Source: Betaproteobacteria bacterium (GTDB lineage: Bacteria > Pseudomonadota > Gammaproteobacteria > Burkholderiales > SG8-41). Taken from it: 64,000 bases of DNA. Of this stretch, positions 38,416 to 46,801 are shown piece after piece. The notes under the pieces were generated by a model that worked only from the letters and a program-made list of their open reading frames with translations, was not told the DNA's origin and searched no databases. The DNA lies in the NCBI GenBank assembly GCA_029863175.1, contig JAOTVX010000004.1, forward strand, positions 62,001 to 126,000. The letters are read 5' to 3'. The position numbers were made by a program, and so were the translations under genes. Position 1 is the stretch's first letter. The number at the start of each line of letters is the position of its first letter.

Positions 38416-38817
38416 TCATTTGAGCTGCCAGTGGAATGACCGCGGCTTCGGCTCACCAGGCCGCGCGATGCGCAGCTCGATCGCCTGCGGCCGCGGGTCG
38501 ATCGCATTGAACTTGAGTACGCCTTTGCGATGGTGTCCGCCCGGCGGATCACCCTTCCAGCCAGCGGGAGCGTGTGTCTTGCCACTCGCAATGAGCGATG
38601 CCGATTTCATCAAGTCGTCCTTGAGTTCCCGCGAGTGGGTATCGAACGCGACGTCGAATTCCCAGGATCCATTCGCCAGCGAGCGTGGCGTGGCCTTGAC
38701 GGTGACGCCCGCCTCGCTCGTTGATTGCGGGGCAAGGCCTTGGGCTGCGCTCGCGCCGCCAGCGGCGAGGAGGGCGGCGTTGAAACACAGCGATAATACA
38801 ATTAGGTGTGTGCGCAT
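38416..38817 (-). CDS. Exported protein of unknown function in copper cluster
   Basis: 133 residues from ATG 38817 (frame open further up but not protein-like). Signal peptide MRTHLIVLSLCFNAALLAAGGASAAQ. The mature part has DVAFDTHSRELKDDLMKSASLIASGK and GGHHRKGVLKFNA and looks like a beta-sandwich. Its start overlaps the end of the preceding membrane protein gene, so they are co-translated. Probable periplasmic protein of the copper operon; no catalytic motif. Confidence 0.65.
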   Translation of the reverse strand: MRTHLIVLSLCFNAALLAAGGASAAQGLAPQSTSEAGVTVKATPRSLANGSWEFDVAFDTHSRELKDDLMKSASLIASGKTHAPAGWKGDPPGGHHRKGVLKFNAIDPRPQAIELRIARPGEPKPRSFHWQLK

Positions 38818-39269
38818 TGGGCGTGATCCTTGGTTGCGTTCCAGAGTTTGTTTCCGATGTACGCGATTCCCGCGGCATTGAACGCGAGGCCGACCCAAAA
38901 GAATTCGACCTGATACTGCGTCGCGAAAGTGACCAACCCGGTGGCGCCGAGCACGGGCGCCACGTTGACCAGGTAATGCGCGCAACACGAGATCATTGCC
39001 GCGGTAGACGTCGTTCCCGTCGCGGCCATCACCGTTCGCGACCCCTGCGGACCGAGCAGCAATTGCCGCAGCCGAAGGTAGAGGGCGACCTGCAGCCCGA
39101 ATCCCGCGGCGAGTGGCAACAGGTAATACCAGAACTCGGAAAACTGGGTGACCGTGAAACTCCAGCCGGACACCAGCGTGAGGACGCCGAAATAGGCGCC
39201 GAGGAGAAGGCCGAAGGCGAGCACGCCGAATCCCGCGGGTCGCGTGGCCGTGATGGTATACGCGTTCAT
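38802..39269 (-). CDS. Four-helix membrane protein with SCCAHY motif
   Basis: 155 residues with four predicted transmembrane helices. The third helix region carries TAAMISCCAHYLVNVAPVLGATG, a Cys-Cys-x-His motif inside the membrane that could bind thiophilic metal, as in MerT/MerC-type carriers. AGAAGGA about 10 nt before ATG. It lies between the Met-rich Spy-like protein and the exported 133-residue protein, suggesting a metal transport role, which is inference. Confidence 0.65.
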   Translation of the reverse strand: MNAYTITATRPAGFGVLAFGLLLGAYFGVLTLVSGWSFTVTQFSEFWYYLLPLAAGFGLQVALYLRLRQLLLGPQGSRTVMAATGTTSTAAMISCCAHYLVNVAPVLGATGLVTFATQYQVEFFWVGLAFNAAGIAYIGNKLWNATKDHAQCAHT

Positions 39270-39358
39270 GGTGTCAATAGTCCTTCTCGAAATCCTTCAG
39301 GTGGCTGGAACGCGCGCAGATGCCCTGCTCGACGAACGCGGTGCTCCGTGTCCGCTTC

Positions 39359-39982
39359 CTACCACGGTCTGAACCGCCGCAGCTGCGCTTTCTGCTCCTT
39401 CGTGAGCACGCCGTCGATCTTTTCCTGCGCGTCCAGGCGCGCCTGGAATCGCTGCGACCGAACTTCCTGGAGCTTCTGGTACTGGTTGGTGATCGCGCCG
39501 CGGTCACGCTGTTCCGCCGTCATGAGGTTGCGTAGCTTGACCGCCTCCTCGCGCATCTTGCCGGTCAGATCCCACTGCTTTTTCGCCAGGTCCTCGTGGA
39601 TCGCGTTGACGCTCTTCCATTGCTCAAGCGTGAGGTTGAGGTGGTGGAGCATGCCGTATCCCGTGCCGCTGCCCATCATTCCCGGACCCATGCCGTGGCC
39701 GCCCATCATCCCGAGGCCCATCATGCCTGGCCCCATGCCGTAACCTGGACCGTAGGCGCCCATCATTCCCGGACCCATGCCGTAGCCGCCCATCATCTCG
39801 GGGCCCATCATGCCGGAACCCATGCCGTAGCTCGGACCGTAGCCGCCCATCATCCCCGGGCCCATCCCGGAGCCGGGCCCGTAACCGCCATGCTGTGGGT
39901 CAGCACGGGCGGTTGCTCCGATCGTGGTCGCGCCGATCAGCGCGGCGGCGATCAATGTTTTACGAAAATTCATCCGTTTCAT
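39359..39982 (-). CDS. Spy/CpxP-like periplasmic protein with Met/Gly repeats
   Basis: 207 residues from ATG 39982 (GGGG upstream). Signal peptide ends at TARADP. Residues about 32-107 are a repeat of GYGMGPGMMG-like units, seven or eight copies rich in methionine. The C-terminal half is a helical Spy/CpxP-like LTxxQ domain (LTLEQWKSVNAIHEDLAKKQ and LMTAEQRD). Met-rich segments bind Cu(I) in other copper proteins, so this is probably a periplasmic copper-binding chaperone. The repeat is also visible in DNA and may vary by slippage. Confidence 0.8.
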   Translation of the reverse strand: MKRMNFRKTLIAAALIGATTIGATARADPQHGGYGPGSGMGPGMMGGYGPSYGMGSGMMGPEMMGGYGMGPGMMGAYGPGYGMGPGMMGLGMMGGHGMGPGMMGSGTGYGMLHHLNLTLEQWKSVNAIHEDLAKKQWDLTGKMREEAVKLRNLMTAEQRDRGAITNQYQKLQEVRSQRFQARLDAQEKIDGVLTKEQKAQLRRFRPW

Positions 39983-40105
39983 GGTCAAGCCCCTTTCTTG
40001 AATCGATTCAATATGAGCCGATGGCTCTTGGTAAATGATTGACAGGCGCGGCGCGAGCAAGTGGCCGCCGCTGCACTGCGGACGCCCACCGCGCTCTCGC
40101 GGCGG

Positions 40106-40504
40106 TCAGCTGCGGAAGTTAGCGAACAGAATGAAAGCCGGCGGACCCGCCGGTAAGGCCCTCGGAACAGCGAGGATCGACATCGCGCCACGAGGAAGCG
40201 CAACAACGACCCCATCGTCTGACACCGCGTCCCGAGAATCGGGCGACCACCCAGAAACCATCATCCGATGGGCTGCGGTGAGCGGATGACAATGAGGGGC
40301 ACTGTCTTTTCCGCTCGCGACGTATGTGCAGAGGCTTTCGTCTTGCGCGTGGTGGCATCCTGCCTGCTGCGCAACCGGGTCGTTCAAAACCGAATCGTGC
40401 ATGCCGGCGGCGCCCGCCGAGAACGCTTGGAGGCCGACCAAGAATATCGCCGCGATGGCCGCGCACCGCACAATGACCCCAATTCGATCCGATGGCGATC
40501 TCAT
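40106..40504 (-). CDS. Small exported Cys/His protein (paralogue of the 22.7-kb gene)
   Basis: 132 residues. Signal/anchor helix CAAIAAIFLVGLQAFSAGA, then AGCHHAQDESLCTYVASG and SAPHCHPLTAAHRMM, giving three Cys and several His, and the C-terminus GPPAFILFANFRS. The last motif and size match the 22720-23100 gene product (GPKLFILFGNLRI). A perfect FNR-type box lies 42 bp upstream. The arrangement suggests an anaerobically regulated periplasmic metal-binding protein; no precise function is known. Confidence 0.6.
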   Translation of the reverse strand: MRSPSDRIGVIVRCAAIAAIFLVGLQAFSAGAAGMHDSVLNDPVAQQAGCHHAQDESLCTYVASGKDSAPHCHPLTAAHRMMVSGWSPDSRDAVSDDGVVVALPRGAMSILAVPRALPAGPPAFILFANFRS

Positions 40505-40517
40505 AAAAATGCTATGA

Positions 40518-40559
40518 ATGCTATCAGTCGCATTCTACCCGCAGGTTGATATAGATCAA
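40518..40559 (-). promoter_or_regulatory. FNR-type class II promoter of the 40.1-kb gene
   Basis: TTGATATAGATCAA (40546-40559) is a perfect TTGATnnnnATCAA palindrome. TAGCAT (40523-40518) lies 22 bp downstream on the minus strand as -10 hexamer, giving a predicted start near 40511, seven bases before the ATG at 40504. Confidence 0.7.
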
Positions 40560-40660
40560 TTTGGTTCCCGCGCTGCGATCAGCAGAGCCAACGCGATCGC
40601 AAGCATCCTCCACACGCCTGTTTCCGGAGGAAATCCACGTTGCACTGCGAATTTGTTCAC
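40556..40660 (-). CDS. Possible small membrane peptide
   Basis: 34 codons from GTG 40660 behind a strong AGGAGG. The peptide NKFAVQRGFPPETGVWRM is followed by a hydrophobic LAIALALLIAA helix. It ends inside the FNR box of the next gene. The ribosome-binding site is the main support; it may equally be chance. Confidence 0.25.
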   Translation of the reverse strand: MNKFAVQRGFPPETGVWRMLAIALALLIAAREPN

Positions 40661-40714
40661 CTCGCCTCCTGTGCGTCCGGTTGGGCTCTCTTTAGAATGC
40701 CGTGGCGCCGCCCC

Positions 40715-40903
40715 TCACGGCCTTTCCGAAAACAACTCGCGTAAGACGGGCGGGCAGGGCGAACGCTGGCCCTCGGCGCTGGCAGGATTCGCTTTCGTGC
40801 GCGGCCCCTCCGCCGAGTCTGTGCCCGGGGCAAGGACCATGAGGGCTGCGGCGAACAACAGCCCAGTCATTGAAGCCGAACAGTGTCGCGTGGAATCGAT
40901 CAT
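40715..40903 (-). CDS. Possible small exported peptide
   Basis: 62 codons. After a short polar start, MTGLLFAAALMVLAPGTDSA is a plausible signal peptide; the mature part is only about 30 residues (EGPRTKANPASAEGQRSPCP and on) with one Cys. It may be a truncated gene. The rest of the 465-bp space between the FNR box and cusF-like gene shows nothing else convincing. Confidence 0.25.
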   Translation of the reverse strand: MIDSTRHCSASMTGLLFAAALMVLAPGTDSAEGPRTKANPASAEGQRSPCPPVLRELFSERP

Positions 40904-41023
40904 GTTCGCTATTCGCTGTAGATTCGGATTCCTGCACGTAGTTCCCTGAAATCGTACCCCGCGAACGCAAGCATGCGGGCCCCCTGCCAGTCACCCGTGC
41001 ATGACGCGGTTACGGGCTGCAGG

Positions 41024-41365
41024 TTACTTCGCCGGCTCGAGCGTGGTAATCGTGTAGGTACCGCCGATCTTGTCGGCACTGAACTTGATCTTGTCGCCGG
41101 GCTTAACCTGATCGAGCATCGCTGGATCCTTGACGCGGTAGACCATCGTCATCGGCGGCATGTCGAGGCTGGGAATCGGGCCGTGCTTGATGGTGAGCTT
41201 TTGCGCGTCTTCATTGACCTTACGTACTTCGCCGTCGGCCAGAGCGCTTGGCGCCTGCGCTATCTGAAGAGCAGCGGCGTGCCCGGATTCATAACCAGCG
41301 TAACTCTGCGTGACGGTAAAGCCGGAGAACGATACGGCTGCAACAAAAATGGTCAGAGCTTTCAT
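41024..41365 (-). CDS. CusF-like periplasmic copper-binding protein
   Basis: 113 residues from ATG 41365. Signal peptide MKALTIFVAAVSFSGFTVTQSYAG. The OB-fold CusF domain shows ADGEVRKVNEDAQKLTIKHGPIPSLDMPPMTMVYRVKD: the His plus DMPPMTM methionines match the Cu(I)/Ag(I) ligands of CusF. It hands copper to an efflux system or to the oxidase encoded upstream in the cluster. Same orientation as the cupredoxin, multicopper oxidase and channel genes. Confidence 0.88.
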   Translation of the reverse strand: MKALTIFVAAVSFSGFTVTQSYAGYESGHAAALQIAQAPSALADGEVRKVNEDAQKLTIKHGPIPSLDMPPMTMVYRVKDPAMLDQVKPGDKIKFSADKIGGTYTITTLEPAK

Positions 41366-41538
41366 GTGAATTACCTTTTTTGACAATTCTTCAACGAGTA
41401 TCGTCGAGAGACATCGCGATACGTCTCATATTCAATTTAACCGTATTCAGCATTGCGTGCGCCCGCCGTTCCTCATGACAAAGATTCTCAGATCCCCCGC
41501 CGATGGGTGCGCGTCACCGGCGGCGCTCATCACGCAAC

Positions 41539-42000
41539 TCAGCGTCCGCTCACCTTGATCTTTCCGACCATCCCCGCTTCGAGGTGCCCCGGAATGGTGC
41601 ATGCGAAGTCCAGGGTTCCCGCGTTGGTGAATTGCCAAATTATTTCGCGCGTTTCCCCAGGGCGCACGAGCGTCATGTTCGGCTCATCGTGCTCCATCCC
41701 CGGGTGCTTGCGCATGAGCTCGGCGTGTTCCTTCAGTTCCTTCAACGTGCCAATCACGAGCTCATGATCGATCTTCCCGGTGTTCCTTACGACCAGACGA
41801 ACGGTCTCGCCACGTTTCACTGTAATCGCCGACGGGGTATAGCGCATGTTGTCGCTCCCGGAGATCTTGATCGTGCGGGTTACCTTTTTTGGATTGCCCG
41901 GCTTGCCAATTGCGGCACCATGGCCGGCGTCGGCCAGGGCAAGTGCCGGTGCGAGCAGGGCGGCGGTGACAATCGCGGTGATGATGCTTCCCTTCGTCAT
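41539..42000 (-). CDS. Cupredoxin-domain copper protein
   Basis: 153 residues. Signal peptide to ALALADAG, then a plastocyanin-like fold with Cu ligands His in KIDHELVIG, Cys-His in DFACTIPGHLEAGMVG and a downstream Met. A central insertion KELKEHAELMRKHPGMEHDEPNMTLV is His/Met rich and typical of the copper-resistance cupredoxins. It lies 36 bp after the multicopper oxidase gene and probably transfers electrons or Cu. Confidence 0.88.
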   Translation of the reverse strand: MTKGSIITAIVTAALLAPALALADAGHGAAIGKPGNPKKVTRTIKISGSDNMRYTPSAITVKRGETVRLVVRNTGKIDHELVIGTLKELKEHAELMRKHPGMEHDEPNMTLVRPGETREIIWQFTNAGTLDFACTIPGHLEAGMVGKIKVSGR

Positions 42001-42036
42001 ATAAACTCCTTTCGCTTAGTGTGTGACGTTTGTAAA

Positions 42037-43413
42037 TCAATGTTTGGCGTGGCCGTTTGGTTTGCGCGCGAGCAGTTCGCGCCCGATCCCGCTCGCGGAA
42101 GCCGGTGCTGGGCGCTTTGCCTGGGGTGTCTCGCCTTTCCATTCATAGGCCACCGTACCTTTCGGGTGCTTGTACCAACCTGGGTCTTTGTAGTCGTTGC
42201 GCGCGAGGCCGTCCCGCACTTTGATGACCGTGAACATGCCGCCCATTTCGATCGGACCGAATGGCCCCGTGCCGGTCATCATCGGCAGCGTGTTATCCGG
42301 CAAGGGCATCTCCATCTCGCCCATGTCGGCCATCCCGCGCTCCCCCATCACCATGTAGTCAGGAACGAGGTTGATGATCTTCTGCGCGACACCGCGGTGG
42401 TCCACGCCGATCATCGTCGGCACGTTGTGGCCCATCGCATTCATGGTGTGGTGTGACTTATGGCAGTGAAACGCCCAGTCCCCGGGGGCATTGGCGACGA
42501 ATTCGATTGCCCGCATCTGGCCGATTGCGACGTCCACCGTCACCTCGGGCCAGCGCGCGGTCTTTGGCGTCCAGCCGCCGTCAGTGCCTGTCACTTCGAA
42601 TTCGTAGCCGTGCAGGTGAATCGGGTGGTTCGTCATCGTGAGGTTGCCGATGCGGATGCGCACGCGATCACCTTTGCGCACTACCAGCGGCGCGATGCCT
42701 GGAAAGGCCCGGCTGTTCCAACACCACATGTTGAAATCGAGCATCGTGTTGACCTTCGGCGTGTAAGCGCCGGGCTCCACATCGAATGCGTTGAGCAGGA
42801 ACACGAAGTCGCGGTCGACGCGCATGAAGCGTGGGTTCTTCGGATGCACTACAAGGAAGCCCATCATGCCCATCGCCATTTGTACCATTTCGTCAGCGTG
42901 GGGGTGATACATGAAGGTCCCACTCTTCGTCATCTCGAATTCGTAGACATAGGTCTTGCCCACAGGGATTTGTTTCTGGTTCAATCCGCCGACGCCATCC
43001 ATGCCGTTCGGCAGCAGGATGCCGTGCCAGTGAATGGTGGTGTGCTCGGGCAGCTTGTTGGTGACGAAGATGCGTACTTTGTCGCCCTCGACGCATTCGA
43101 TCGTCGGTCCCGGGGACTGCCCGTTGTAGCCCCAGAGATGCGCGGTCATGCCGGGCGCGATCTGCCGGCGCACCGGCTCGGCGACGAGATGGAATTCCTT
43201 CCAGCCATTATTCATCCGCCACGGCAGGGTCCAGCCGTTCAACGTCACGACCGGTTGGTAGGGCCGCCCGCTCGGCGGCGCGAGCGGCGGTTGCGTGTCG
43301 GGCTTGGTTTGCATGGGCGCTTCCGGCACTGCGCCCTGTGCCGCCCGGCTTACGAGCGCGCTCCCGAGCAGCGCGCCGCCTGCCGTGCGAAGGAAGTTAC
43401 GACGTGTGGTCAT
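42037..43413 (-). CDS. Multicopper oxidase, copper-resistance type
   Basis: 458 residues from ATG 43413 (GGTGGAG six to seven bases upstream; GTG 43425 is an alternative). Tat signal TTRRNFLRTAGGALLGSALVSRAAQ. The four copper-binding segments are present: HWHGILLP, HPHADE (variant of HxH), HPIHLHG and HCHKSHH. It oxidises Cu(I) to Cu(II) in the periplasm with oxygen reduction. Sits between the outer-membrane channel gene and the cupredoxin gene. Confidence 0.92.
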   Translation of the reverse strand: MTTRRNFLRTAGGALLGSALVSRAAQGAVPEAPMQTKPDTQPPLAPPSGRPYQPVVTLNGWTLPWRMNNGWKEFHLVAEPVRRQIAPGMTAHLWGYNGQSPGPTIECVEGDKVRIFVTNKLPEHTTIHWHGILLPNGMDGVGGLNQKQIPVGKTYVYEFEMTKSGTFMYHPHADEMVQMAMGMMGFLVVHPKNPRFMRVDRDFVFLLNAFDVEPGAYTPKVNTMLDFNMWCWNSRAFPGIAPLVVRKGDRVRIRIGNLTMTNHPIHLHGYEFEVTGTDGGWTPKTARWPEVTVDVAIGQMRAIEFVANAPGDWAFHCHKSHHTMNAMGHNVPTMIGVDHRGVAQKIINLVPDYMVMGERGMADMGEMEMPLPDNTLPMMTGTGPFGPIEMGGMFTVIKVRDGLARNDYKDPGWYKHPKGTVAYEWKGETPQAKRPAPASASGIGRELLARKPNGHAKH

Positions 43414-43428
43414 GTTTTTCTCCACCGA

Positions 43429-44859
43429 TCAATGTTCGGCCGCGCCGGCATCGGCAGCCATTGCCCCGGAGCCGCCCGAGAGGGTCATCGCACCCGGTGA
43501 TTTGCCGGTCAGCGCGAGCTGCAACGTGGCGTCCGCGACCCAGAAGTCGCGCAAGGCCTCAATCGAGACGTTGACGCTCGCCACTTGCTGACGCGCATCT
43601 GCCAGCAGCTCGAAGATGCCGATCAGCATGCCGTTGTAGCGCAGCAGGTTCTCTTCCGAGATGCGCTTGCGCAGCGGCACGATTTCGTCGCGGTAGTGCT
43701 TTGCTAGGTCGTGCGCGGTGCGGTAACCGGCATAGGTCTCACGCACTTCGGAGCGCGCGCGCACCGCGATGTCGGCGGCGCGGTTTACCGCCTGCATGTA
43801 GGTGTATTCGGTGCGTGCGACGCGGGCGTCGCCCCAGTCGAAGATCGGGAGATGCAGCGCGATCTCGTAACCCGTCTGACGCCCCTCGCCGCTTGTGCTG
43901 TTACGGCGATAGCCGACCTCGAGCACGTTGATGAAACCCGTTGCTTTAACCAGACCGAGCGAGGCGGCAATGCCTTCAGCCTCCTTCATCGCGGCCTGGA
44001 CGTCCAGGCGCTGCGTCAGCGCTTGTGCTTCCAGGTCGGAGATCGCCAGCGGGGCCTTTGGCAGGCTGGGTAGTCGTTCCGGGAGACGGAAGGCGATGTC
44101 TTCTCCCCACAAGCCCATCAGGCGGGTCAAATGCTCGCGCTGGGCGAGAGCTATTTGCTTCACGCGCGCAAGCTGGCCCGTGACTTCGGCGTAGAACAGC
44201 TGTTCGCGGGTCTGTTCGAGCCTGCTGAAGTTACCGGCCGCCGCCATGCGGTGGGCGAGTTCGGCACTGGCTTCTGCCGCAAGCTTGACCTGCTCCATGT
44301 ATTTCACGCTCTCGCGAGCGGCAACGCCGCGGTAGTAGGCGCGTCGTGTATCGGCGGCGATCTGCAACAGTTCCGCGGCGACCCGTTGCTGTACGATCGC
44401 AAAGCGCCGCCGCTCGAGATCGGTGCGGACTGGCATCGTGATGAGGCCCACGATGTCGATGAAAAACGTGCGCTCGATATCGACAACACCTCCGCGGCTC
44501 AGTCGCTCGAACACGAAGCCCGGATTGGGCAGGCGTCCGGCTTGAACGAGATCGGCTTCCGCGATCCCGAGTTCGGCGTAGGTTGCCTGCAGGCTGCGGT
44601 TGTTGAGGAGCGCGATCTGGACGGCGGAATCCGCGGTCAGCGGCGCGGCGAGCATTTGTTTCACCCTTTGCCGTACAGCGTTGGCATCCTGTTCCGACTT
44701 GACCCACTTCGTTTCCTTGTCGAGGCGCTCGCGCGCGACCGACTGCACCGTGCCGAAGCCACCATCTTCGGAAAATGAAGCGCAGCCCGCCAGAAACAGG
44801 GCGAAGAGGGCGCACGTCAGCGTGCGCCAGCGTGCCCAGTGTTGCAGTTGCTCGGTCAT
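43429..44859 (-). CDS. Outer-membrane efflux channel (TolC/CusC family)
   Basis: 476 residues. Lipoprotein signal with lipobox LAGCAS. Two OEP repeats with long coiled-coil helices (ALLNNRSLQATYAELGIAEADLVQAG and the second at about 250). Its ATG overlaps the stop of the gene before it (ATGA) and it ends 15 bp before the oxidase gene. No RND pump gene is adjacent, so it may serve the 24-28 kb pump or another system. Confidence 0.9.
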   Translation of the reverse strand: MTEQLQHWARWRTLTCALFALFLAGCASFSEDGGFGTVQSVARERLDKETKWVKSEQDANAVRQRVKQMLAAPLTADSAVQIALLNNRSLQATYAELGIAEADLVQAGRLPNPGFVFERLSRGGVVDIERTFFIDIVGLITMPVRTDLERRRFAIVQQRVAAELLQIAADTRRAYYRGVAARESVKYMEQVKLAAEASAELAHRMAAAGNFSRLEQTREQLFYAEVTGQLARVKQIALAQREHLTRLMGLWGEDIAFRLPERLPSLPKAPLAISDLEAQALTQRLDVQAAMKEAEGIAASLGLVKATGFINVLEVGYRRNSTSGEGRQTGYEIALHLPIFDWGDARVARTEYTYMQAVNRAADIAVRARSEVRETYAGYRTAHDLAKHYRDEIVPLRKRISEENLLRYNGMLIGIFELLADARQQVASVNVSIEALRDFWVADATLQLALTGKSPGAMTLSGGSGAMAADAGAAEH

Positions 44860-45176
44860 TGGGGCCTCCCTGCCTCGCCGCCGGGCGCGGTATTGCCTGC
44901 GGGCGGTTTTGCGCCCGGCTTGGCGCTGCCATGCCCGCCAGAGGTGCCGCGCATAATGCCGATGTGTCCGCCAACGCGCGCAACCTCGTCATTTACGTCG
45001 CGCCACGGCGCGAGCGGCTCCTCACGAAAGCCGCGATAGCCCGAGAAGGCGGATTCGTACCGGAATACCGGTGCCGGTGCCGCGGGATCAGCAGGACCGC
45101 TCCGCGGAGCTGGCTGCTGTGCGGTGGCGAGCGGCGCGCACGCCGCGATGGCCAAAGCTGCAAGATACGTTTTCAT
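44856..45176 (-). CDS. Small exported protein of the copper operon
   Basis: 106 residues from ATG 45176. Signal peptide MKTYLAALAIAACAPLATAQ; mature part PAPVFRYESAFSGYRGFREEPLAPWRDVNDEVARVGGHIG, then a Gly/Pro/Lys-rich tail. The YRGFREEPLAPWRDVNDEVARVGGH pattern is typical of small proteins preceding CusC-like genes in betaproteobacteria. No function known. Coupled to the downstream channel gene by overlap. Confidence 0.7.
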   Translation of the reverse strand: MKTYLAALAIAACAPLATAQQPAPRSGPADPAAPAPVFRYESAFSGYRGFREEPLAPWRDVNDEVARVGGHIGIMRGTSGGHGSAKPGAKPPAGNTAPGGEAGRPQ

Positions 45177-45277
45177 GCCTGTCCTCGTTGTTGAAGCTCC
45201 CGCAACGCGTGGGCGCGCGACGGATCGATGCGCGCGCAAGGCGCGCCACCGCGGGGTTTACCCGCGTGCAACGAAGA

Positions 45278-45631
45278 TCAGGCTAGGGGAGGCCGCTGTG
45301 GCCGGTCGGGAACGAAAAGGTCGGGCAAGCCGTGCGACGGCGACGCCCAAACCAGGGAATCAAGCAGGCCGGCCGGCAGCGTCACTGCCGGCAATATGAA
45401 AACCCAGTAATGGCAGGAGGAGTGTTCGTGTTGAACGTTGGCGCCGTCGTCATCGGGGTGGCTGTCACGCTGCGCGCCATGGTCGTGGCCGTCGTTCGCA
45501 TGTGCGACATGCGCTGTAGGTTCGTCGCTGCCCGCATCGCAGACGATACCGGAGAGCGCTGCGGCAATGCTCTGCACCGGTAACATTACAAGTGCAAGTA
45601 ACAGTACGAATCGTTTGGCACCATTCAACAT
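45278..45631 (-). CDS. CzcI/DUF2946-like exported His-rich protein
   Basis: 117 residues from ATG 45631. Hydrophobic signal segment RFVLLLALVMLPVQSIAAAL, then His/Asp-rich TAHVAHANDGHDHGAQRDSHPDDDGANVQHEHSSCHYW and the C-terminus LFVPDRPQRPP, which is the hallmark ending of CzcI-like proteins. These small proteins precede metal efflux operons and are thought to act in metal sensing or regulation. First gene of the copper operon. Confidence 0.75.
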   Translation of the reverse strand: MLNGAKRFVLLLALVMLPVQSIAAALSGIVCDAGSDEPTAHVAHANDGHDHGAQRDSHPDDDGANVQHEHSSCHYWVFILPAVTLPAGLLDSLVWASPSHGLPDLFVPDRPQRPPLA

Positions 45632-45742
45632 AAGCGCGCGGAGTGTATCCGAGAATTCAGCGTTCTGCAACGCTGCGCGCATGGAAGACAGCAGAAACGT
45701 GAAGGAGTTCTTGACGGAGCACGTCGTGTCGGCGTGGGACGA

Positions 45743-45832
45743 CACTTTCGGATCGAGCAGAATGCCGTCGTCGTGCTCCATATTGCGGCGGTGGACGAGT
45801 TACACGTGGTCGCCGGGGAAGGGGTGCGAGAA
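45743..45832 (-). pseudogene. Decayed multicopper oxidase C-terminus
   Basis: The minus strand reads NFSHPFPGDHV, a TAA stop, LVHRRNMEHDDGILLDPKV. This aligns with the end of the intact oxidase at 47.6 kb (DFSHPYLGDQVYMVHCHNMEHEDGG). The copper-ligand Cys-His has become Arg-Arg, and the upstream part is out of frame. It is a short degraded copy. The rest of the 540-bp space to msrA has no supported gene. Confidence 0.55.
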
Positions 45833-46175
45833 ATTTTATCCCGGATCCTCGCGGGTACGGTCCGGACGAGCGTAAGCCTGATGCGGCGCATGAGCCGGGA
45901 TCGATTTTCCGTCCGCTCCGTACCAATGAATCCGTTTGCACGTGTGTTTCGTATCCCGTAATGTCGAGCTGGGTTTTCGAGGGGCCGCTCAATATCTGAG
46001 CGCACACTTGCGTGAGCGCGGCGCGCGGTTGGAATGAGGCCGTGCCGCCGTCCTTGCTCTTGGCGATTTCCCTGCGCGACGTTTTGGTAATGTAGGCAAT
46101 GCCCGCCGAACTAAAGTGCAGACGATCGGTCTTAACACCGATCAAGCTGGTAACGTCATGAAGGAGCCATAGTCC

Positions 46176-46790
46176 ATGTTTGCCCGACTTCTCATCCTGC
46201 CGATCTGGCTGGCCGCGCTCGCCGCCCAGCCTGTCTTTGCCCAAGGCCAGCCGTCCGGACTGGCCACAGCCACCTTCGCTGCCGGCTGCTTCTGGTGTGC
46301 GGAGGAGGCCATGGACAAGGTTCCTGGTGTGATTTCAACGACCTCCGGCTACATCGGCGGAAGCAAGAAGAACCCGACGTATCAACAAGTGTCTTCGGGC
46401 GCCACCGGCCACACCGAGGCGGTGCAGGTCGTATACGACCCGAAGAAGGTCAGCTACGAGCGGCTGCTCGAGCAGTTCTGGGTGAACCACGATCCCACGG
46501 TGATCGACCGGCAGTTCTGCGACGCCGGCTCGCAATACCGGCCTTCGATCTTCTGGCACGATGAGGAGCAGAAGCGTCTTGCCGAAGCCTCGAAAGCAAA
46601 GTGGGAGAAGGAAAAGCCGTTCAAGCAGCCTATCGTGACGCCGATCGTGGCGGCGACGGAGTTCTGGCCGGCCGAGGACTACCACCAGGGCTACTACATG
46701 AAGAACCCGATACGTTACAAGTTCTACGTCTCTGGCTGCGGCCGTTACGCGCGGCTGGACAAGCTCTGGGGCAAGCTCAGAACGAAGTAA
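46176..46790 (+). CDS. msrA: Peptide-methionine (S)-S-oxide reductase
   Basis: 204 residues. Signal peptide MFARLLILPIWLAALAAQPVFAQ gives a periplasmic form. The catalytic motif GCFWCAEEAMDKVPGV is complete (GCFWC) and RQFCDAGSQYRPSIFWHDEEQ follows the family pattern. It repairs oxidised methionines, useful beside Met-rich copper proteins. It is followed 11 bp later by a dioxygenase gene, same strand. Confidence 0.93.
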   Translation: MFARLLILPIWLAALAAQPVFAQGQPSGLATATFAAGCFWCAEEAMDKVPGVISTTSGYIGGSKKNPTYQQVSSGATGHTEAVQVVYDPKKVSYERLLEQFWVNHDPTVIDRQFCDAGSQYRPSIFWHDEEQKRLAEASKAKWEKEKPFKQPIVTPIVAATEFWPAEDYHQGYYMKNPIRYKFYVSGCGRYARLDKLWGKLRTK

Positions 46791-46801
46791 GCAGACAGGC
46801 C

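Noticed and set aside
45800..45802. Stop in the oxidase remnant as recoding
   Set aside because: It is TAA, the copper ligands are lost and the upstream frame is broken, so this is decay.
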